Below, one piece after another: positions 15,395-24,720 of a stretch of 39,600 nt of DNA. Below the pieces are notes generated by a model that did not search any database, was not told the origin of the DNA, and saw only the letters and a list, made by a program, of their open reading frames with translations. The stretch's first letter is position 1. The number at the start of each line of letters is the position of its first letter. Position numbers and translations under genes: made by a program. Source of the DNA: Acidobacteriota bacterium (GTDB lineage: Bacteria > Acidobacteriota > Thermoanaerobaculia > UBA5066); the NCBI GenBank assembly GCA_030278895.1, contig JARXKK010000016.1, positions 1 through 39,600 of the forward strand, read 5' to 3'.

Positions 15395-18046
15395 ATGCGA
15401 AAGCTTTTCGGAGCGCTGTTCGGAGTCTTCCTTCTGGCCGCCCCCGCCGCGCGGGCACAGGACGCGACGATCGTCACGGGCACCGTCACGACGAAGGAGG
15501 ACGGGCTCCCTTATCCCGGCGCGACGATCGCCATCGCCGACCTCGAGCTCTCCGTGAAAGCGGGCAGGGACGGAAGGTACGAGATCAGGATTCCGAGCCG
15601 GATCGCGAGCGGACGCACCGTGGAGCTTCGCGTCGTCGCCCCGGGCCTCTCCGTGAAGACCGCCCGCGTCACGCTGACACCGGGCGTCGTGACACAGGAC
15701 TTCTCGATGACCCTCGGCGTGAGCGCGCAGGTCACCGTGGGGTCGCGCGCGGCGGGCGCCGATGTCGAGAAGGCCGTCCCGGTCGACATCATCACGCAGA
15801 AACAGATCGAGCAGGCGAGTCCCTCGGGCGAGATGGCGCAGGTCATCCAGAAGCTGATGCCCTCGTTCAACTTCCCCCGCACGACGATCTCGGACGGTAC
15901 GGATACGACGCGGCCCGCCACGATCCGAAGCCTCGGACCCGACCAGCTCCTGGTTCTCCTCAACGGCAAGCGCCGGCACACGAGCTCTCTCGTGAACGTG
16001 AACGGCACGGTTGGACGGGGATCCGCGGGCGTGGACCTCAATGCGATCCCCGCGCAGGCGCTGGACCACATCGAGGTCCTCCGGGACGGCGCTGCCGCCC
16101 AATACGGCTCCGACGCGATCGCGGGCGTCCTGAACCTCAACCTTCGCTCGGGCCCCTCGCCTTTCGATCTCACGATCACCGGCGGAGAGACGACCCACCA
16201 GGACGGGTCGCTCCTCGACGTCAGCGGCAACGTCGGCGTGGCGCTCGGATCCGGCTCGATCAACTTCACGGGCGAGTTCCGGCGGCGCAACGCGACCAAC
16301 CGTGCCGGCGACGACCCTCGCGCGCAGGGCTCGCGGGACGTCATCAAGCAGCCGGACACCCGCTTTGGCGACCCCGCGACGTCCGACGTGCTCGGCTTCA
16401 TGAACGGGGTGTTCCCCCTTTCCGCCGACGGCACGACGAGCGCCTATCTTTTCGGCGGCGCGAGCTACCGGTACGCGGACTCCGCCGGCAACTTCCGGCG
16501 GGCGCTCCAGGCCACGAACTGGCCCACGATCTACCCGAACGGATTCCTTCCGAAGATCACGCCGACGACGATTGACTACTCCGCCACCGCGGGCGTCCGC
16601 GGCGTTCTCTTCGGGAAGTGGTTCTGGGACCTCTCGGCGCAGTACGGCCGCAACCAGTTCGACTTCCGCGTCGTGGACAGCCTCAACGTCTCCCTCGGCC
16701 CGACGCCGGCGCTGAACCAGACGTCGTTCGACGCCGGATCTCTCGTCTTCGGACAATTCGTCTCGAACCTCGACATCACACGCGAATTCGCGGTCGGGCT
16801 CGCGGGCCCGCTCAACGTCGCGTTCGGCGCGGAGTTCCGCAACGAGCGCTACCGGCAGATCGCCGGCGAGAAAAACTCCTACGTCGACGGCGGCTTCAAG
16901 GCCCAGGACGGAGGCCCGGGAGCCCCGGGCTCGCAGGTCTTCCCGGGCTTCCGGCCCGCGAACGAGATCGACACGAACCGCAGCGACGTCGCCGCCTACG
17001 CGGACTTCGAGGCGAACCTCACGAAGCAGCTTCGCGCGGGCGCCGCCCTCCGCTTCGAGCACTTCACCGATTTCGGCAACTCCACGAATTTCAAGGGCAC
17101 CCTTCGGTACGAATTCCTGCCGTCGCTCATCGCCCGCGGGTCCGCCTCCACCGGTTTCCGGGCGCCCTCGCTCGGGCAATCGTACTTTTCGACCGTGTCG
17201 ACGAATTTCCTCAACGTCGGCGGCGTGAATCAGCCTTTCGACATCCTCACGGCCCGCGTGGACAGCCCCGTGGCGCAGGCGCTTGGCGCCACGTCGCTCC
17301 GGCCCGAGGACTCCGTCAACTTCGGGGGCGGTCTCGTTCTGTCGCCGGACCGCCGGTTCGAGCTCACGGCCGACTATTTCAACATCGCGATCAAGAACCG
17401 CATCGTGTTCTCCGGGAATTTCACGGGGGCCGCGCTCAACCCGATCCTGCAGCCCTTCGGCGCGACCGGTGTGCGCTTCTTCACGAATGCCATCGACACC
17501 CGCACGGATGGAGTCGAGATGACGGCCAACTACCACGAGGATCTCGGCGCAAACGGCATCCTGCGGCTCCAGGCGTCGTGGGCGCATGCGGAGACGAGCG
17601 TCACGAACATCGCGGCGACGCCGCCCCAGCTCGGCGCGTTCCAGACGGTTCTCTTCGACCGGCTCGAGGTCAAGCGCCTCGAGTGTGCCCAGCCCAAGGA
17701 TACGGTTCGCGGGACGGTCGACTGGTCCAGCGGCCCGCTCGGGGTAAACGTCACGGCGACGCGCTACGGCTCGTTCTGCGGCATCGCGAACGGCTCCGGG
17801 GAAGCACCGTTCGGCCCCGGGACGGCCGTCGACCAGACGTTCTCCTCGAACTGGCTCCTCGACCTCGAACTCACGTGGACGCTTTCTCACCTCCGGGTGG
17901 CCGTCGGCGCGCAGAACCTCGGCGACGCGACTCCGGAGGAGGTTCTCTTCGCCAACAGCAACAGCGGCATCAACCACTATCCGAACAACTCTCCCTATGG
18001 CTACAACGGGCGCTTCGTCTACTCGCGGGTCAGCTACCGCTTCTGA
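15395..18046 (+). CDS. TonB-dependent outer-membrane receptor
   Basis: 883 residues; AGAGGAGATCCC precedes the ATG. Signal peptide to about residue 22 (APAARAQ). Residues about 25-115 form a carboxypeptidase-regulatory-like (CarboxypepD_reg) domain, typical of SusC-type and many Acidobacteriota receptors. The plug follows (VPVDIITQKQIEQ..., ATIRSLGPDQLLVLLNGKRRH, IEVLRDGAAAQYGSDAIAGV), then a 22-strand-type barrel ending in SYRF with the C-terminal Phe that outer-membrane insertion requires. It imports a scarce ligand (metal chelate, vitamin or glycan) with TonB energy. No SusD partner or substrate-specific enzyme adjoins it, so the ligand is unknown. A 14-base palindrome (GCGGCCCGGGCCGC) just after the stop may help end transcription before the converging gene. 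Confidence 0.94.
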   Translation: MRKLFGALFGVFLLAAPAARAQDATIVTGTVTTKEDGLPYPGATIAIADLELSVKAGRDGRYEIRIPSRIASGRTVELRVVAPGLSVKTARVTLTPGVVTQDFSMTLGVSAQVTVGSRAAGADVEKAVPVDIITQKQIEQASPSGEMAQVIQKLMPSFNFPRTTISDGTDTTRPATIRSLGPDQLLVLLNGKRRHTSSLVNVNGTVGRGSAGVDLNAIPAQALDHIEVLRDGAAAQYGSDAIAGVLNLNLRSGPSPFDLTITGGETTHQDGSLLDVSGNVGVALGSGSINFTGEFRRRNATNRAGDDPRAQGSRDVIKQPDTRFGDPATSDVLGFMNGVFPLSADGTTSAYLFGGASYRYADSAGNFRRALQATNWPTIYPNGFLPKITPTTIDYSATAGVRGVLFGKWFWDLSAQYGRNQFDFRVVDSLNVSLGPTPALNQTSFDAGSLVFGQFVSNLDITREFAVGLAGPLNVAFGAEFRNERYRQIAGEKNSYVDGGFKAQDGGPGAPGSQVFPGFRPANEIDTNRSDVAAYADFEANLTKQLRAGAALRFEHFTDFGNSTNFKGTLRYEFLPSLIARGSASTGFRAPSLGQSYFSTVSTNFLNVGGVNQPFDILTARVDSPVAQALGATSLRPEDSVNFGGGLVLSPDRRFELTADYFNIAIKNRIVFSGNFTGAALNPILQPFGATGVRFFTNAIDTRTDGVEMTANYHEDLGANGILRLQASWAHAETSVTNIAATPPQLGAFQTVLFDRLEVKRLECAQPKDTVRGTVDWSSGPLGVNVTATRYGSFCGIANGSGEAPFGPGTAVDQTFSSNWLLDLELTWTLSHLRVAVGAQNLGDATPEEVLFANSNSGINHYPNNSPYGYNGRFVYSRVSYRF

Positions 18047-18067
18047 CGCGGCCCGGGCCGCCCTTGC

Positions 18068-18676
18068 TCAGGGGACGGTCCCGACGAGACCGGCGTCGAA
18101 GAGGCGCCGGTCCATCGGGGCGAGCCTCCGCGCCTGTCCCCGCGCGAGAAGCGGCGTGAAGCGCCGCGTCGCGACGTGGAGACTCACGTCCCACAGGCTC
18201 TCGCCCGCCGTCTCCCACCCCCGCGCGTCGAAGCGCGAAAGGTCGATGGGCCGCCCGAACGCCCGCAGGCTCTTCTCGCCCTCGAGGTTGTAATAGACGT
18301 CGAAGTAGCTCATCACGAGCTCGCGGAGCGAGCGATATACCGCCGAGCGGAAGCGCAGCCCCGAGTAGTTCGACTTCGCGACGGCGCCCCAGCAGCCGGC
18401 GCCCGGGCGCTCGCGATACAGAGCGAGAACGTGGTCGTCGTCGCGCACGGCGCGCAGCTGGACGACGAGAGGCGCGTGCCCGAGACGCCGCAGGGCCGCC
18501 GCCGCGAGGAGCGCGCCTTCGAAGCAGTGCGCGCGGCGTTCCCGCAAGACCCGCCGGGGCGAGAACGCCGTCTCACCGTCCGCCTCCTTGTTGTAGAGGA
18601 TCTCTTCGTCGAGAAAACACTGGATGCGGTCGGGCCTCCCGAGACCACGCGGCAAGACGAGGCGGGGGAGGGTCAC
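18068..18676 (-). CDS. transglutaminase-like (papain-fold) protein, function unknown
   Basis: 202 residues from GTG 18676, cytoplasmic. The core pattern RRAHCFEGALLAAAALRRLGHAPLVV has the catalytic-type Cys51 at the start of a helix, and RDDDHVLALY supplies His82, the arrangement of transglutaminase-like folds. The following GAVAKSNYSGLRFR segment may supply the third residue. The substrate is unknown; proteins of this fold include proteases and peptide N-glycanases. It converges with the TonB receptor (21-base gap) and diverges from the pgeF-like gene (24-base gap). Confidence 0.7.
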   Translation of the reverse strand: MTLPRLVLPRGLGRPDRIQCFLDEEILYNKEADGETAFSPRRVLRERRAHCFEGALLAAAALRRLGHAPLVVQLRAVRDDDHVLALYRERPGAGCWGAVAKSNYSGLRFRSAVYRSLRELVMSYFDVYYNLEGEKSLRAFGRPIDLSRFDARGWETAGESLWDVSLHVATRRFTPLLARGQARRLAPMDRRLFDAGLVGTVP

Positions 18677-18689
18677 CTTCGGAGTTTCC

Positions 18690-18695
18690 TAGAAT
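18690..18695 (+). promoter_or_regulatory. -10 element of a probable leaderless promoter for pgeF
   Basis: TAGAAT ends five bases before the GTG at 18701, with no Shine-Dalgarno between. The start codon would be at or next to the transcript start. Confidence 0.45.
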
Positions 18696-18700
18696 GAGGC

Positions 18701-19429
18701 GTGGGAGTCACGCGTCTCAGAGGACTGCCGCCGGGATTCGCCGCCGGGTTCACCCGCGGTCCGTTGACGGCCCGATCGCTGGACCCCGACGCTGCCGGCC
18801 GCGCGCTGGCGGAGGCCCTCGGCGCGCCGGATGCGGAAGTCGTCAGGCTGAAGCAGGTGCACGGCGCCCGCGTTCTCACCTTCGAAGAACCGCCGCGTGA
18901 GCGGCGGAACACGCTTTTCGGAGACGGTGACGCCGTCCTCACTCGCGTGCAGAACGTTCTTCTCGCCGTCGCCTCGGCCGACTGCGTTCCGATCGTCCTC
19001 GTCGATCCCGACTCGGACTGGATCGCGGCCGTCCACGCCGGCTGGCGCGGGACCGCCGCGCGCGTCCTCGACGCGGCCCTCGACGCGCTCGAGCGCCGGG
19101 GCGTGCGTGTCGCCGGTCTCTCTGCCGCGTTCGGCCCTTCGATCTCGGGCGAGAGGTACGAGGTCGGGCCGGAGGTCGTGACGGCGCTCCGCGCGGCCTA
19201 TCGCGGCGTCGCCGTCCCGGCGGATTCCGTGCGCGTGGGAGACGCGGACCGGGCCTTCGTCGACGTGGCCGCCTTCAACGCCGCGGCGCTTCGGGCACGG
19301 GGGATCCGCGCGGAGCGCATGGCCACTTCGGCTCTCTGCACGCGCGCCACGATCGACCTCCCCTCCTGGCGCCGGGACGAGGCCGCCACCGGCCGGATCC
19401 TCACGGGAATCGTCCGGCTGCCTGGCTGA
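18701..19429 (+). CDS. pgeF: PgeF/YfiH (LACC1-like) purine nucleoside / peptidoglycan-editing enzyme
   Basis: 242 residues from GTG 18701. The three zinc ligands of the family are all present: His54 in LKQVHG, Cys95 in ASADCVP and His112 in AAVHAGWRG. The YEVGPEVV segment near residue 150 is also conserved. Known homologues act on adenosine and inosine phosphorolysis or deamination, and on misincorporated residues in peptidoglycan precursors; the old name is multicopper polyphenol oxidase. Length is normal. In the usual 'GPCI..C.YEVG' region this copy has GPSISGERYEVG, so that non-ligand Cys is absent. It is likely leaderless (TAGAAT just upstream). Confidence 0.9.
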   Translation: MGVTRLRGLPPGFAAGFTRGPLTARSLDPDAAGRALAEALGAPDAEVVRLKQVHGARVLTFEEPPRERRNTLFGDGDAVLTRVQNVLLAVASADCVPIVLVDPDSDWIAAVHAGWRGTAARVLDAALDALERRGVRVAGLSAAFGPSISGERYEVGPEVVTALRAAYRGVAVPADSVRVGDADRAFVDVAAFNAAALRARGIRAERMATSALCTRATIDLPSWRRDEAATGRILTGIVRLPG

Positions 19430-19456
19430 GTCAGCTCGCGGGCGGGACGGACGCGT

Positions 19457-20545
19457 TCAACGCGCCTGCGGCGCTGGGCGCCGCGGCTCTTCGCGCCCCT
19501 TGAGCTGGCCGCAGGCCGCGTCGGCCTGCAGTCCCTTCGACCAGCGCACCGTCACCGGCACGCCGCCGTCCGCGACCACCTTCGCGAAGGCGTTCACGAC
19601 CGCGTCCGCCGGCCGAAGGAGGCCGGGCAGCCATTCCTTCGATTCGTTGAGGGGAATCAGGTTGACCTTCGACGGCAGCGGGCGCAGGAGCGCCGCGAGT
19701 TTCACGGCGTCCGCCGTCCGGTCGTTCACGCCCGCGATGAGGACGTACTCGAAGGTGATGCGCCGTCCGCGCTCGAGCGGCCACCGCTTGAGCGCAGAGA
19801 TGAGCGGGGCGATGGGATACGTCCGGTTGATCGGCATGAGCTTCGTTCGCGTCTCGTCGTCCGCGGCCGAAAGCGACACGGCGAGGTTCGGTCGCCGCGG
19901 CCGGCCCGCGAGCGTCTCGATGCCGGGCACGATACCCGCCGTCGAGACGGTCGTGCGCTTCGGCGAGACCTCTTCCTCGAGGAGGTCGAGAGCCCGCACC
20001 ACGTTCGCGACGTTCAGGAGCGGCTCTCCCATCCCCATGAAGACGACGTTCGCCTCGTGCGGGCCGAAGCTCTTCGCACGGGCGATCGCGAGGTACTGGC
20101 CGACGATCTCTCCGGCCGTGAGGTTCCTCCCGGCGCCCATGCGGCCCGTCACGCAGAACGCGCAGTCCACCGCACAGCCCGCCTGCGAGGACAGGCAGAT
20201 CGTCACGCGTGATGCGCCCGGTGTCTCGGGGTCGGTCCACGAAGGCGTCTTCTTCGACTCCACGATGTACACGGCCTCGATGCGCGCCCCGTCCGAAAGC
20301 TCGAACAGGAATTTCTCGGTGCCGTCGGGAGCGGGCGTTCGAAGGGCGATCTTCGGGAGGCCGATGACGAAGTCCTTCGCGAGGGCCTCACGCATCGCCT
20401 TCGGGAGATTCGTCATCTCGCTGAAGTCCGCGGCGCGCCGCTCGTGGATCCACTTGAAGATCTGGGCCGCCCGAAATGGCTCGGCGGCGATCTCGCGCAC
20501 GGCACGCGCGACGTCGAGAGGCGAAAGGCCCAGAAGATCCTGCAC
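19457..20545 (-). CDS. rlmN: 23S rRNA (adenine-2503-C2)-methyltransferase RlmN
   Basis: 362 residues, the usual length. It is a radical SAM enzyme that methylates A2503 of 23S rRNA and also A37 of some tRNAs. The cluster-binding motif is CAVDCAFC (Cys124, Cys128, Cys131); the preceding QAGC context and GMGEPLLN are classic RlmN signatures. The methyl-carrying Cys is at about 345 in DAACGQL. The enzyme is thus complete, with both Cys needed for the ping-pong mechanism. Its gene follows a small gene of unknown function by 14 bases on the same strand. Confidence 0.96.
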   Translation of the reverse strand: MQDLLGLSPLDVARAVREIAAEPFRAAQIFKWIHERRAADFSEMTNLPKAMREALAKDFVIGLPKIALRTPAPDGTEKFLFELSDGARIEAVYIVESKKTPSWTDPETPGASRVTICLSSQAGCAVDCAFCVTGRMGAGRNLTAGEIVGQYLAIARAKSFGPHEANVVFMGMGEPLLNVANVVRALDLLEEEVSPKRTTVSTAGIVPGIETLAGRPRRPNLAVSLSAADDETRTKLMPINRTYPIAPLISALKRWPLERGRRITFEYVLIAGVNDRTADAVKLAALLRPLPSKVNLIPLNESKEWLPGLLRPADAVVNAFAKVVADGGVPVTVRWSKGLQADAACGQLKGREEPRRPAPQAR

Positions 20546-20559
20546 GGCGGCAGGGTACT

Positions 20560-20958
20560 TCAGCCGCGTTTCGCGATCGTGGACCGGATCGTCACGGCGG
20601 CCTGCGGACGGCGGCGGGACCGGATGGGCCGCGTGGGGTCGATGCCGACGGAGCGCAGGAAGCTCAGGTCCTTGACGTTGATTTGAAAGACCGCTCGCTC
20701 GACCGTCGTCGAGCCGTCGCCGTCCTCGGCGGCGTTCGCCGCCTGCAGCGCGCCGCGCCGGATGGACGGGAGCGCGGCCGACGAGCGCCGTCCGCGCTTC
20801 TCGAGCGCGACCGTCGCGTCGAGCACGAGATACACGCCGTAGCCCTCGGCCTTCATCTTCCCAAGAATCTCGTGCACCTTCTCGGAGGACGACACCGCTT
20901 CGTTGAGCGCGGCGCCGAGCTCGCGAAGGTATGCGCGGACTTTCTCGTCGAGTGCCAT
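20560..20958 (-). CDS. small protein of unknown function upstream of rlmN
   Basis: 132 residues from ATG 20958. The N-terminal half is helical and charged ([31 protein letters not shown] region). Then comes a strand-like [13 protein letters not shown] and a C-terminal [18 protein letters not shown]. There is no signal peptide or membrane helix. The spacing to rlmN (14 bases) implies co-transcription. I do not recognise the family. A TAGATT hexamer nine bases before the ATG may be its -10 element. Confidence 0.65.
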   Translation of the reverse strand: MALDEKVRAYLRELGAALNEAVSSSEKVHEILGKMKAEGYGVYLVLDATVALEKRGRRSSAALPSIRRGALQAANAAEDGDGSTTVERAVFQINVKDLSFLRSVGIDPTRPIRSRRRPQAAVTIRSTIAKRG

Positions 20959-20967
20959 CCGAACGGC

Positions 20968-20973
20968 AATCTA
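20968..20973 (-). promoter_or_regulatory. possible -10 element upstream of the small gene and rlmN
   Basis: TAGATT on the minus strand ends nine bases before the ATG at 20958, so the transcript would start at or within a few bases of the ATG. There is no Shine-Dalgarno. Confidence 0.3.
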
Positions 20974-21072
20974 GGCCGCTGTCTCCGGCGAGTCAATCAG
21001 CCGGGACGAGCGTTCGGTTTCCAGCCACGAACCGCTTTTCTTCTGAGCGCACGAGGAGCAGAATCCGCCGCC

Positions 21073-21657
21073 ATGCCTGTCCCACCGAAGCACTTCGTCA
21101 ACGGCCATCCCCTCGAGCCGCCCTTTCCCGAGGGGATGCGGCGCGCGCTCTTCGGGATGGGCTGCTTCTGGGGCGCCGAAAAGAAGTTCTGGCAGACAGC
21201 CGGCGTCTTCTCGACGGCGGTCGGCTATTCCGCCGGCACGACTCCGAACCCCACCTACCGCGAAGTCTGCTCGGGACGCACGGGGCACAGCGAGACCGTG
21301 CTCGTCGTGTTCGATCCGGCCGAGGTCTCGTTCGAAGATCTCCTGAAGGTCTTCTGGGAAGGCCACGACCCGACGCAGGGGATGCGGCAAGGGAACGACA
21401 GGGGCACGCAATACCGTTCGGGGATCTACTTCTTCGACGACGCGCAGCGCGCGGCGGCCGAGGCATCGAAGAGCGCGTTCCAGAAGGAGCTCACGGTCGC
21501 CGGTTTCGGCGCGATCACGACGGAGATCCTGCCCGCCACGGAGTTCACCTACGCCGAGGACTACCACCAGCAGTACCTCGCGAAGAACCCCGACGGCTAC
21601 TGCGGCCTCGGCGGCACCGGCGTCTCCTGCCCCGTGGGCGTCGTGAAGCCCGCCTGA
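21073..21657 (+). CDS. msrA: peptide-methionine (S)-S-oxide reductase MsrA
   Basis: 194 residues from ATG 21073. Catalytic Cys31 lies in the signature [11 protein letters not shown], and [22 protein letters not shown] and [21 protein letters not shown]-like blocks are conserved. A resolving Cys pair sits in the tail ([14 protein letters not shown]). The enzyme reduces the S-epimer of methionine sulfoxide in oxidised proteins, using thioredoxin. No signal peptide, so cytoplasmic. The frame is open far upstream, but the family begins close to this ATG. A GAGGAG stretch lies about 15 bases upstream, rather far for a Shine-Dalgarno. Confidence 0.95.
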   Translation: MPVPPKHFVNGHPLEPPFPEGMRRALFGMGCFWGAEKKFWQTAGVFSTAVGYSAGTTPNPTYREVCSGRTGHSETVLVVFDPAEVSFEDLLKVFWEGHDPTQGMRQGNDRGTQYRSGIYFFDDAQRAAAEASKSAFQKELTVAGFGAITTEILPATEFTYAEDYHQQYLAKNPDGYCGLGGTGVSCPVGVVKPA

Positions 21658-21696
21658 CGCGACGACGTCTCAGCGATCCGCTAGACTCGACCGTTC

Positions 21697-21710
21697 GGAG
21701 AAATTCCCTG
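21697..21710 (+). promoter_or_regulatory. Shine-Dalgarno GGAG leading to a CTG start codon
   Basis: GGAG at 21697-21700 sits seven bases before CTG 21708, which opens the radical SAM gene. No ATG, GTG or TTG occurs in frame between the msrA stop and the conserved start of the protein; the first is a GTG at about 21796, inside the conserved N-terminal segment. A TAGACT at 21682-21687 may be its -10 box. Confidence 0.55.
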
Positions 21711-24290
21711 CGATACACGTCCGTCCGCCCCCGCTTCGAGCCCTTCCTCCTCGCCGTCGAACGCCCCGGGCGCTACCTCGGCCTCGAGAGGAACGTGACG
21801 CGCAAGGATCTCTTCGCCACGTCTGTCAGCGTGTGCCTCGCGTTTCCCGACGCCTACGAGATCGGGATGAGCCACACGGGCACGAAGATCCTCTACGAGA
21901 TCGTGAACCGGCGGCCGGACTGGGCCTGCGAACGGACCTACGCGCCCTGGGTCGACTTCGAAGCCGTGCTCCGCCGCGAGAACGTCCCTCTCTTTTCGGT
22001 GGAGTCGTTCGCGCCCGTTTCGGATTTCGACGTCGTCGGTTTCTCGCTCCAGAGCGAGCTGAATTACACGAATGTCCCGAACATGCTCGACCTCTCGGGC
22101 ATCCCCGTGCTCGCGTCGGACCGCGGCGACGCGGATCCGATCGTCATCGGCGGCGGCCCGTGCACCGCGAACCCTGAGCCGCTCGCGGACTTCTTCGACG
22201 TCTTCCTCATCGGCGACGCGGAAGAGGCCCTCCCCGTCTTCCTCGAGAAGGTCGCGGCCACGAAGGGACTCGCGAGACGAGAGCGACTTCTCGCCTTCGC
22301 CTCCTGCCCGGGAATCTACGTCCCGTCGCTGTACGACGTGACTTACGACGCCACGACCGGCGAAGGCGACCGCGTCGTGTCGACGACGCCGAACGCGCCG
22401 GGAGTCCCCGAGAAGGCGAACCGCGTCTGGGTCGAGAGGCTGTCGGCGGACGTCTACCCCGACAAGCCGATGGTCCCGTCCGTCGACATCGTCCAGGACC
22501 GCCTCGGCCTCGAGATCATGCGCGGCTGCACGCAAGGCTGCCGGTTCTGCCAGGCCGGGTACTGGTACCGGCCCGTCCGCGAGCTGGACCCGGCCGACGT
22601 CGCGAAGGCGACGAAGGCCTTCATCGACGAGGCGGGCTGGAGCGAGGTCGGCCTCCTCTCGCTGTCCTCGGCCGACTATTCCCAGATCGAGCCCCTCGTC
22701 GCGTGCCTCGCGCCGGAGCTCGCGAAGACGAAGGTCTCGATCTCGCTGCCCTCCCTCCGCGCGGAGGCGTTCTCCGTCGGCCTCGCGGACGCGGTTTCGG
22801 AAGTGCGCAAGTCGGGCTTCACGTTCGCGCCCGAGACGGGGTCGGACCGCCTGCGCCGCGTCATCAACAAGACGTTCACGAACGCCGACATGGTGCAGGC
22901 CGCCGACGTGGCGTTTGCGCGCGGCTGGGACATGATCAAGGTCTACACGATGATCGGCCTCCCGACGGAGACCGATCCCGACCTCGACGAGCTCGTGACG
23001 CTCGTCAAGGACATCCTCGCCCAGGGCAGGAAGCACGGCGTCAAGCCCACCGTGAACGTGTCGGTCGGATCCTTCGTGCCCAAGAGCTTCACACCCTTCC
23101 AGTGGTTCGCGTTCGACGGCGTCGACAATCTCACGCGGAAGCTCGCCTACCTCAAAGGCAGATTTCGGTCCGTGAAAGGCGCGAAGATGACGTGGCACGA
23201 GCCGAGGGAGGCCGAGATCGAGGCGATGCTCTCGCTCGGCGACCGGCGCATGGGCCGGGCCATCCTCGAAGTCTGGAAACGCGGAGGGCGCTTCGACGCC
23301 TGGAGCGAGCATTTCTCGTGGGAGCGCTGGAACGACGCGCTCGAAGCCGCCGGCGTCCCAAAGACCCGTCACCTGCGTGAGAAGGACCTCAAGGAGACGC
23401 TTCCCTGGGACGTCGTCGACGCCTTCATCCGCAAGCCGTTCCTCGTCGTCGAATGGAAAAAAGCGCTGAAGGAAATGCACACGGACGACTGCAAGTGGGG
23501 ACACTGCTACGCGTGCGGCGTCCCGGGCGACGGCGAGGACACCGTGCTTGCCAACCCGCTGCCCGCGGGCTTCGGATTCGGAGAGAATATTTTTGCTTCG
23601 GATGGGAGCGGCGCGCCGAGCGCGCCCTCTTCCTCTTTCGCAGAAAAATCCTCTTTCCCCCTCCCCTCTTCCTATACCGAAAAAGCCAAGGGCGCCGCCT
23701 ATCGCATGAAAGCGACGCCCGACCTCCAGTCGCTCCACGAGCGGCGGAAGCCCGGCGGGGCGCTCGCGGTGCCTCTCGCCGAGACGGCGCGGTCGTACCG
23801 TCTCACCTTCGAGAAGCTCGGGGACGCGCGCTACCTGTCTCACCGCAACACGATGGACATCTTCGAGCGCGCGCTACGCGCCTCGGGCGCGCCCGTGCGC
23901 TACACCGAGGGCTACAACCCGCATCTCCGCATGTCCATGGGGCCGGCGCTGCCCCTCGGCCACGAGTCGAAGCACGAGCTCTTCGACGTGGACGTCCTCG
24001 ACGCGCTGTCGGAGGCGCACGTCGCCGCCGTGAACGCGCGGCTCCCCGGCGGCCTCCGCATCACGGCCTGCGCCGAGCTCCCGAAGGGGGCGAAGTCCCT
24101 CGGACGCGCCGCGACGGAAGCGGTCTATTCGTTCACGCTTCCGAACGGGGAGACCCGCATTGAACGTCTCTCGCTCATGGGCGCGGCGGCCACGACGCCA
24201 AAGAAGTTCCTCGAGAAAGAATACGGCGTCCCGCCCGAGGGCCAGCACGGAATCCGGGTCCGGCGCGAAGAGACCGTCCTCACGTCGTAG
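21708..24290 (+). CDS. TIGR03960-like radical SAM protein fused to a DUF2344 (TIGR03936) domain
   Basis: About 860 residues from CTG 21708. Residues 1-200 match the B12-binding-type Rossmann region seen in this family (VERPGRYLGLERN, AFPDAYEIGMSHTG, VIGGGPCTANPEP). The radical SAM cluster motif is CTQGCRFC (Cys274, Cys278, Cys281), followed by GYWYRPVRELDP. CKWGHCYACG near 600 is a second Cys group. After a Ser/Pro-rich linker (about 630-660), the last 200 residues form the DUF2344 domain (RLTFEKLGDARYLSHRNTMDIFERALRAS pattern). The family is widespread in bacteria, often near ribonuclease G or ribosomal genes; its reaction is not settled. The non-canonical start is the odd feature; GTG near 21796 is the alternative but would remove conserved residues. 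Confidence 0.88.
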   Translation: MRYTSVRPRFEPFLLAVERPGRYLGLERNVTRKDLFATSVSVCLAFPDAYEIGMSHTGTKILYEIVNRRPDWACERTYAPWVDFEAVLRRENVPLFSVESFAPVSDFDVVGFSLQSELNYTNVPNMLDLSGIPVLASDRGDADPIVIGGGPCTANPEPLADFFDVFLIGDAEEALPVFLEKVAATKGLARRERLLAFASCPGIYVPSLYDVTYDATTGEGDRVVSTTPNAPGVPEKANRVWVERLSADVYPDKPMVPSVDIVQDRLGLEIMRGCTQGCRFCQAGYWYRPVRELDPADVAKATKAFIDEAGWSEVGLLSLSSADYSQIEPLVACLAPELAKTKVSISLPSLRAEAFSVGLADAVSEVRKSGFTFAPETGSDRLRRVINKTFTNADMVQAADVAFARGWDMIKVYTMIGLPTETDPDLDELVTLVKDILAQGRKHGVKPTVNVSVGSFVPKSFTPFQWFAFDGVDNLTRKLAYLKGRFRSVKGAKMTWHEPREAEIEAMLSLGDRRMGRAILEVWKRGGRFDAWSEHFSWERWNDALEAAGVPKTRHLREKDLKETLPWDVVDAFIRKPFLVVEWKKALKEMHTDDCKWGHCYACGVPGDGEDTVLANPLPAGFGFGENIFASDGSGAPSAPSSSFAEKSSFPLPSSYTEKAKGAAYRMKATPDLQSLHERRKPGGALAVPLAETARSYRLTFEKLGDARYLSHRNTMDIFERALRASGAPVRYTEGYNPHLRMSMGPALPLGHESKHELFDVDVLDALSEAHVAAVNARLPGGLRITACAELPKGAKSLGRAATEAVYSFTLPNGETRIERLSLMGAAATTPKKFLEKEYGVPPEGQHGIRVRREETVLTS

Positions 24291-24293
24291 ACT
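24288..24293 (+). promoter_or_regulatory. -10 element of a probable leaderless promoter for the PTPS gene
   Basis: TAGACT overlaps the stop codon of the radical SAM gene and ends six bases before the ATG at 24300. No Shine-Dalgarno lies between. Confidence 0.4.
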
Positions 24294-24299
24294 GCCCGC

Positions 24300-24674
24300 A
24301 TGGGTTGGACCGTCCGCTGCCACGCGACGTTCGAGGCCGCGCACCACCTCGTGGACTACGTCGGAGGCCCGGAGAGAGTGCACGGCCACTCGTGGAAGAT
24401 CGAGGTCGCGCTGTCGGTCGAGCGCCTCGGTGACCACGACCTTTCCGTAGACTTCGTGCCGACGGAGGCCTTCGTGCAAGACCTCGCGGCGCGGCTCCAC
24501 AACCGGGATCTCAACACCGTGCCGCCTTTCGACCGAAAGAACGCGAGCGCCGAGAACGTGGCGCTCTGGGTCGCGGACGAAATCGTGCGGGCGGGCCTTC
24601 TGAAGGCCGGCACGCGCCTCGAGGAGGTCACCGTCTGGGAGGGGACGAGGAATTCGGTCACCTACAGGCCGTAG
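24300..24674 (+). CDS. 6-pyruvoyltetrahydropterin synthase family (COG0720), PTPS-III-like
   Basis: 124 residues, normal length. Zinc ligands are His15 (FEAAHH), His28 and His30 (VHGHSW); the C-terminal VTVWEGT supplies the conserved Glu. QueD and PTPS-II enzymes have a catalytic Cys four residues before the HGH motif (C-x-x-x-HGH). Here that position is Pro24, followed by Glu25, giving E-x-x-HGH. That replacement of Cys by a nearby Glu is the mark of PTPS-III, which makes 6-hydroxymethyl-dihydropterin for folate in place of FolB. A folate role is therefore more likely than queuosine, but no folate gene is adjacent. Probably leaderless. Confidence 0.85.
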   Translation: MGWTVRCHATFEAAHHLVDYVGGPERVHGHSWKIEVALSVERLGDHDLSVDFVPTEAFVQDLAARLHNRDLNTVPPFDRKNASAENVALWVADEIVRAGLLKAGTRLEEVTVWEGTRNSVTYRP

Positions 24675-24720
24675 TCCCTTCGCGAACGAGCGGGTCGCGC
24701 TGGGCGTCGCCGCGGCTGCG

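Noticed and set aside
15347-17977. Open frame of 876 codons on the minus strand across the TonB receptor
   Set aside because: No domain or signal peptide; it mirrors the receptor gene, whose plug, barrel and C-terminal Phe are unmistakable.
18047-18067. GCGGCCCGGGCCGC as a bidirectional terminator between converging genes
   Set aside because: A perfect palindrome without a loop and with only CCCTT after it; too weak to call as a feature.
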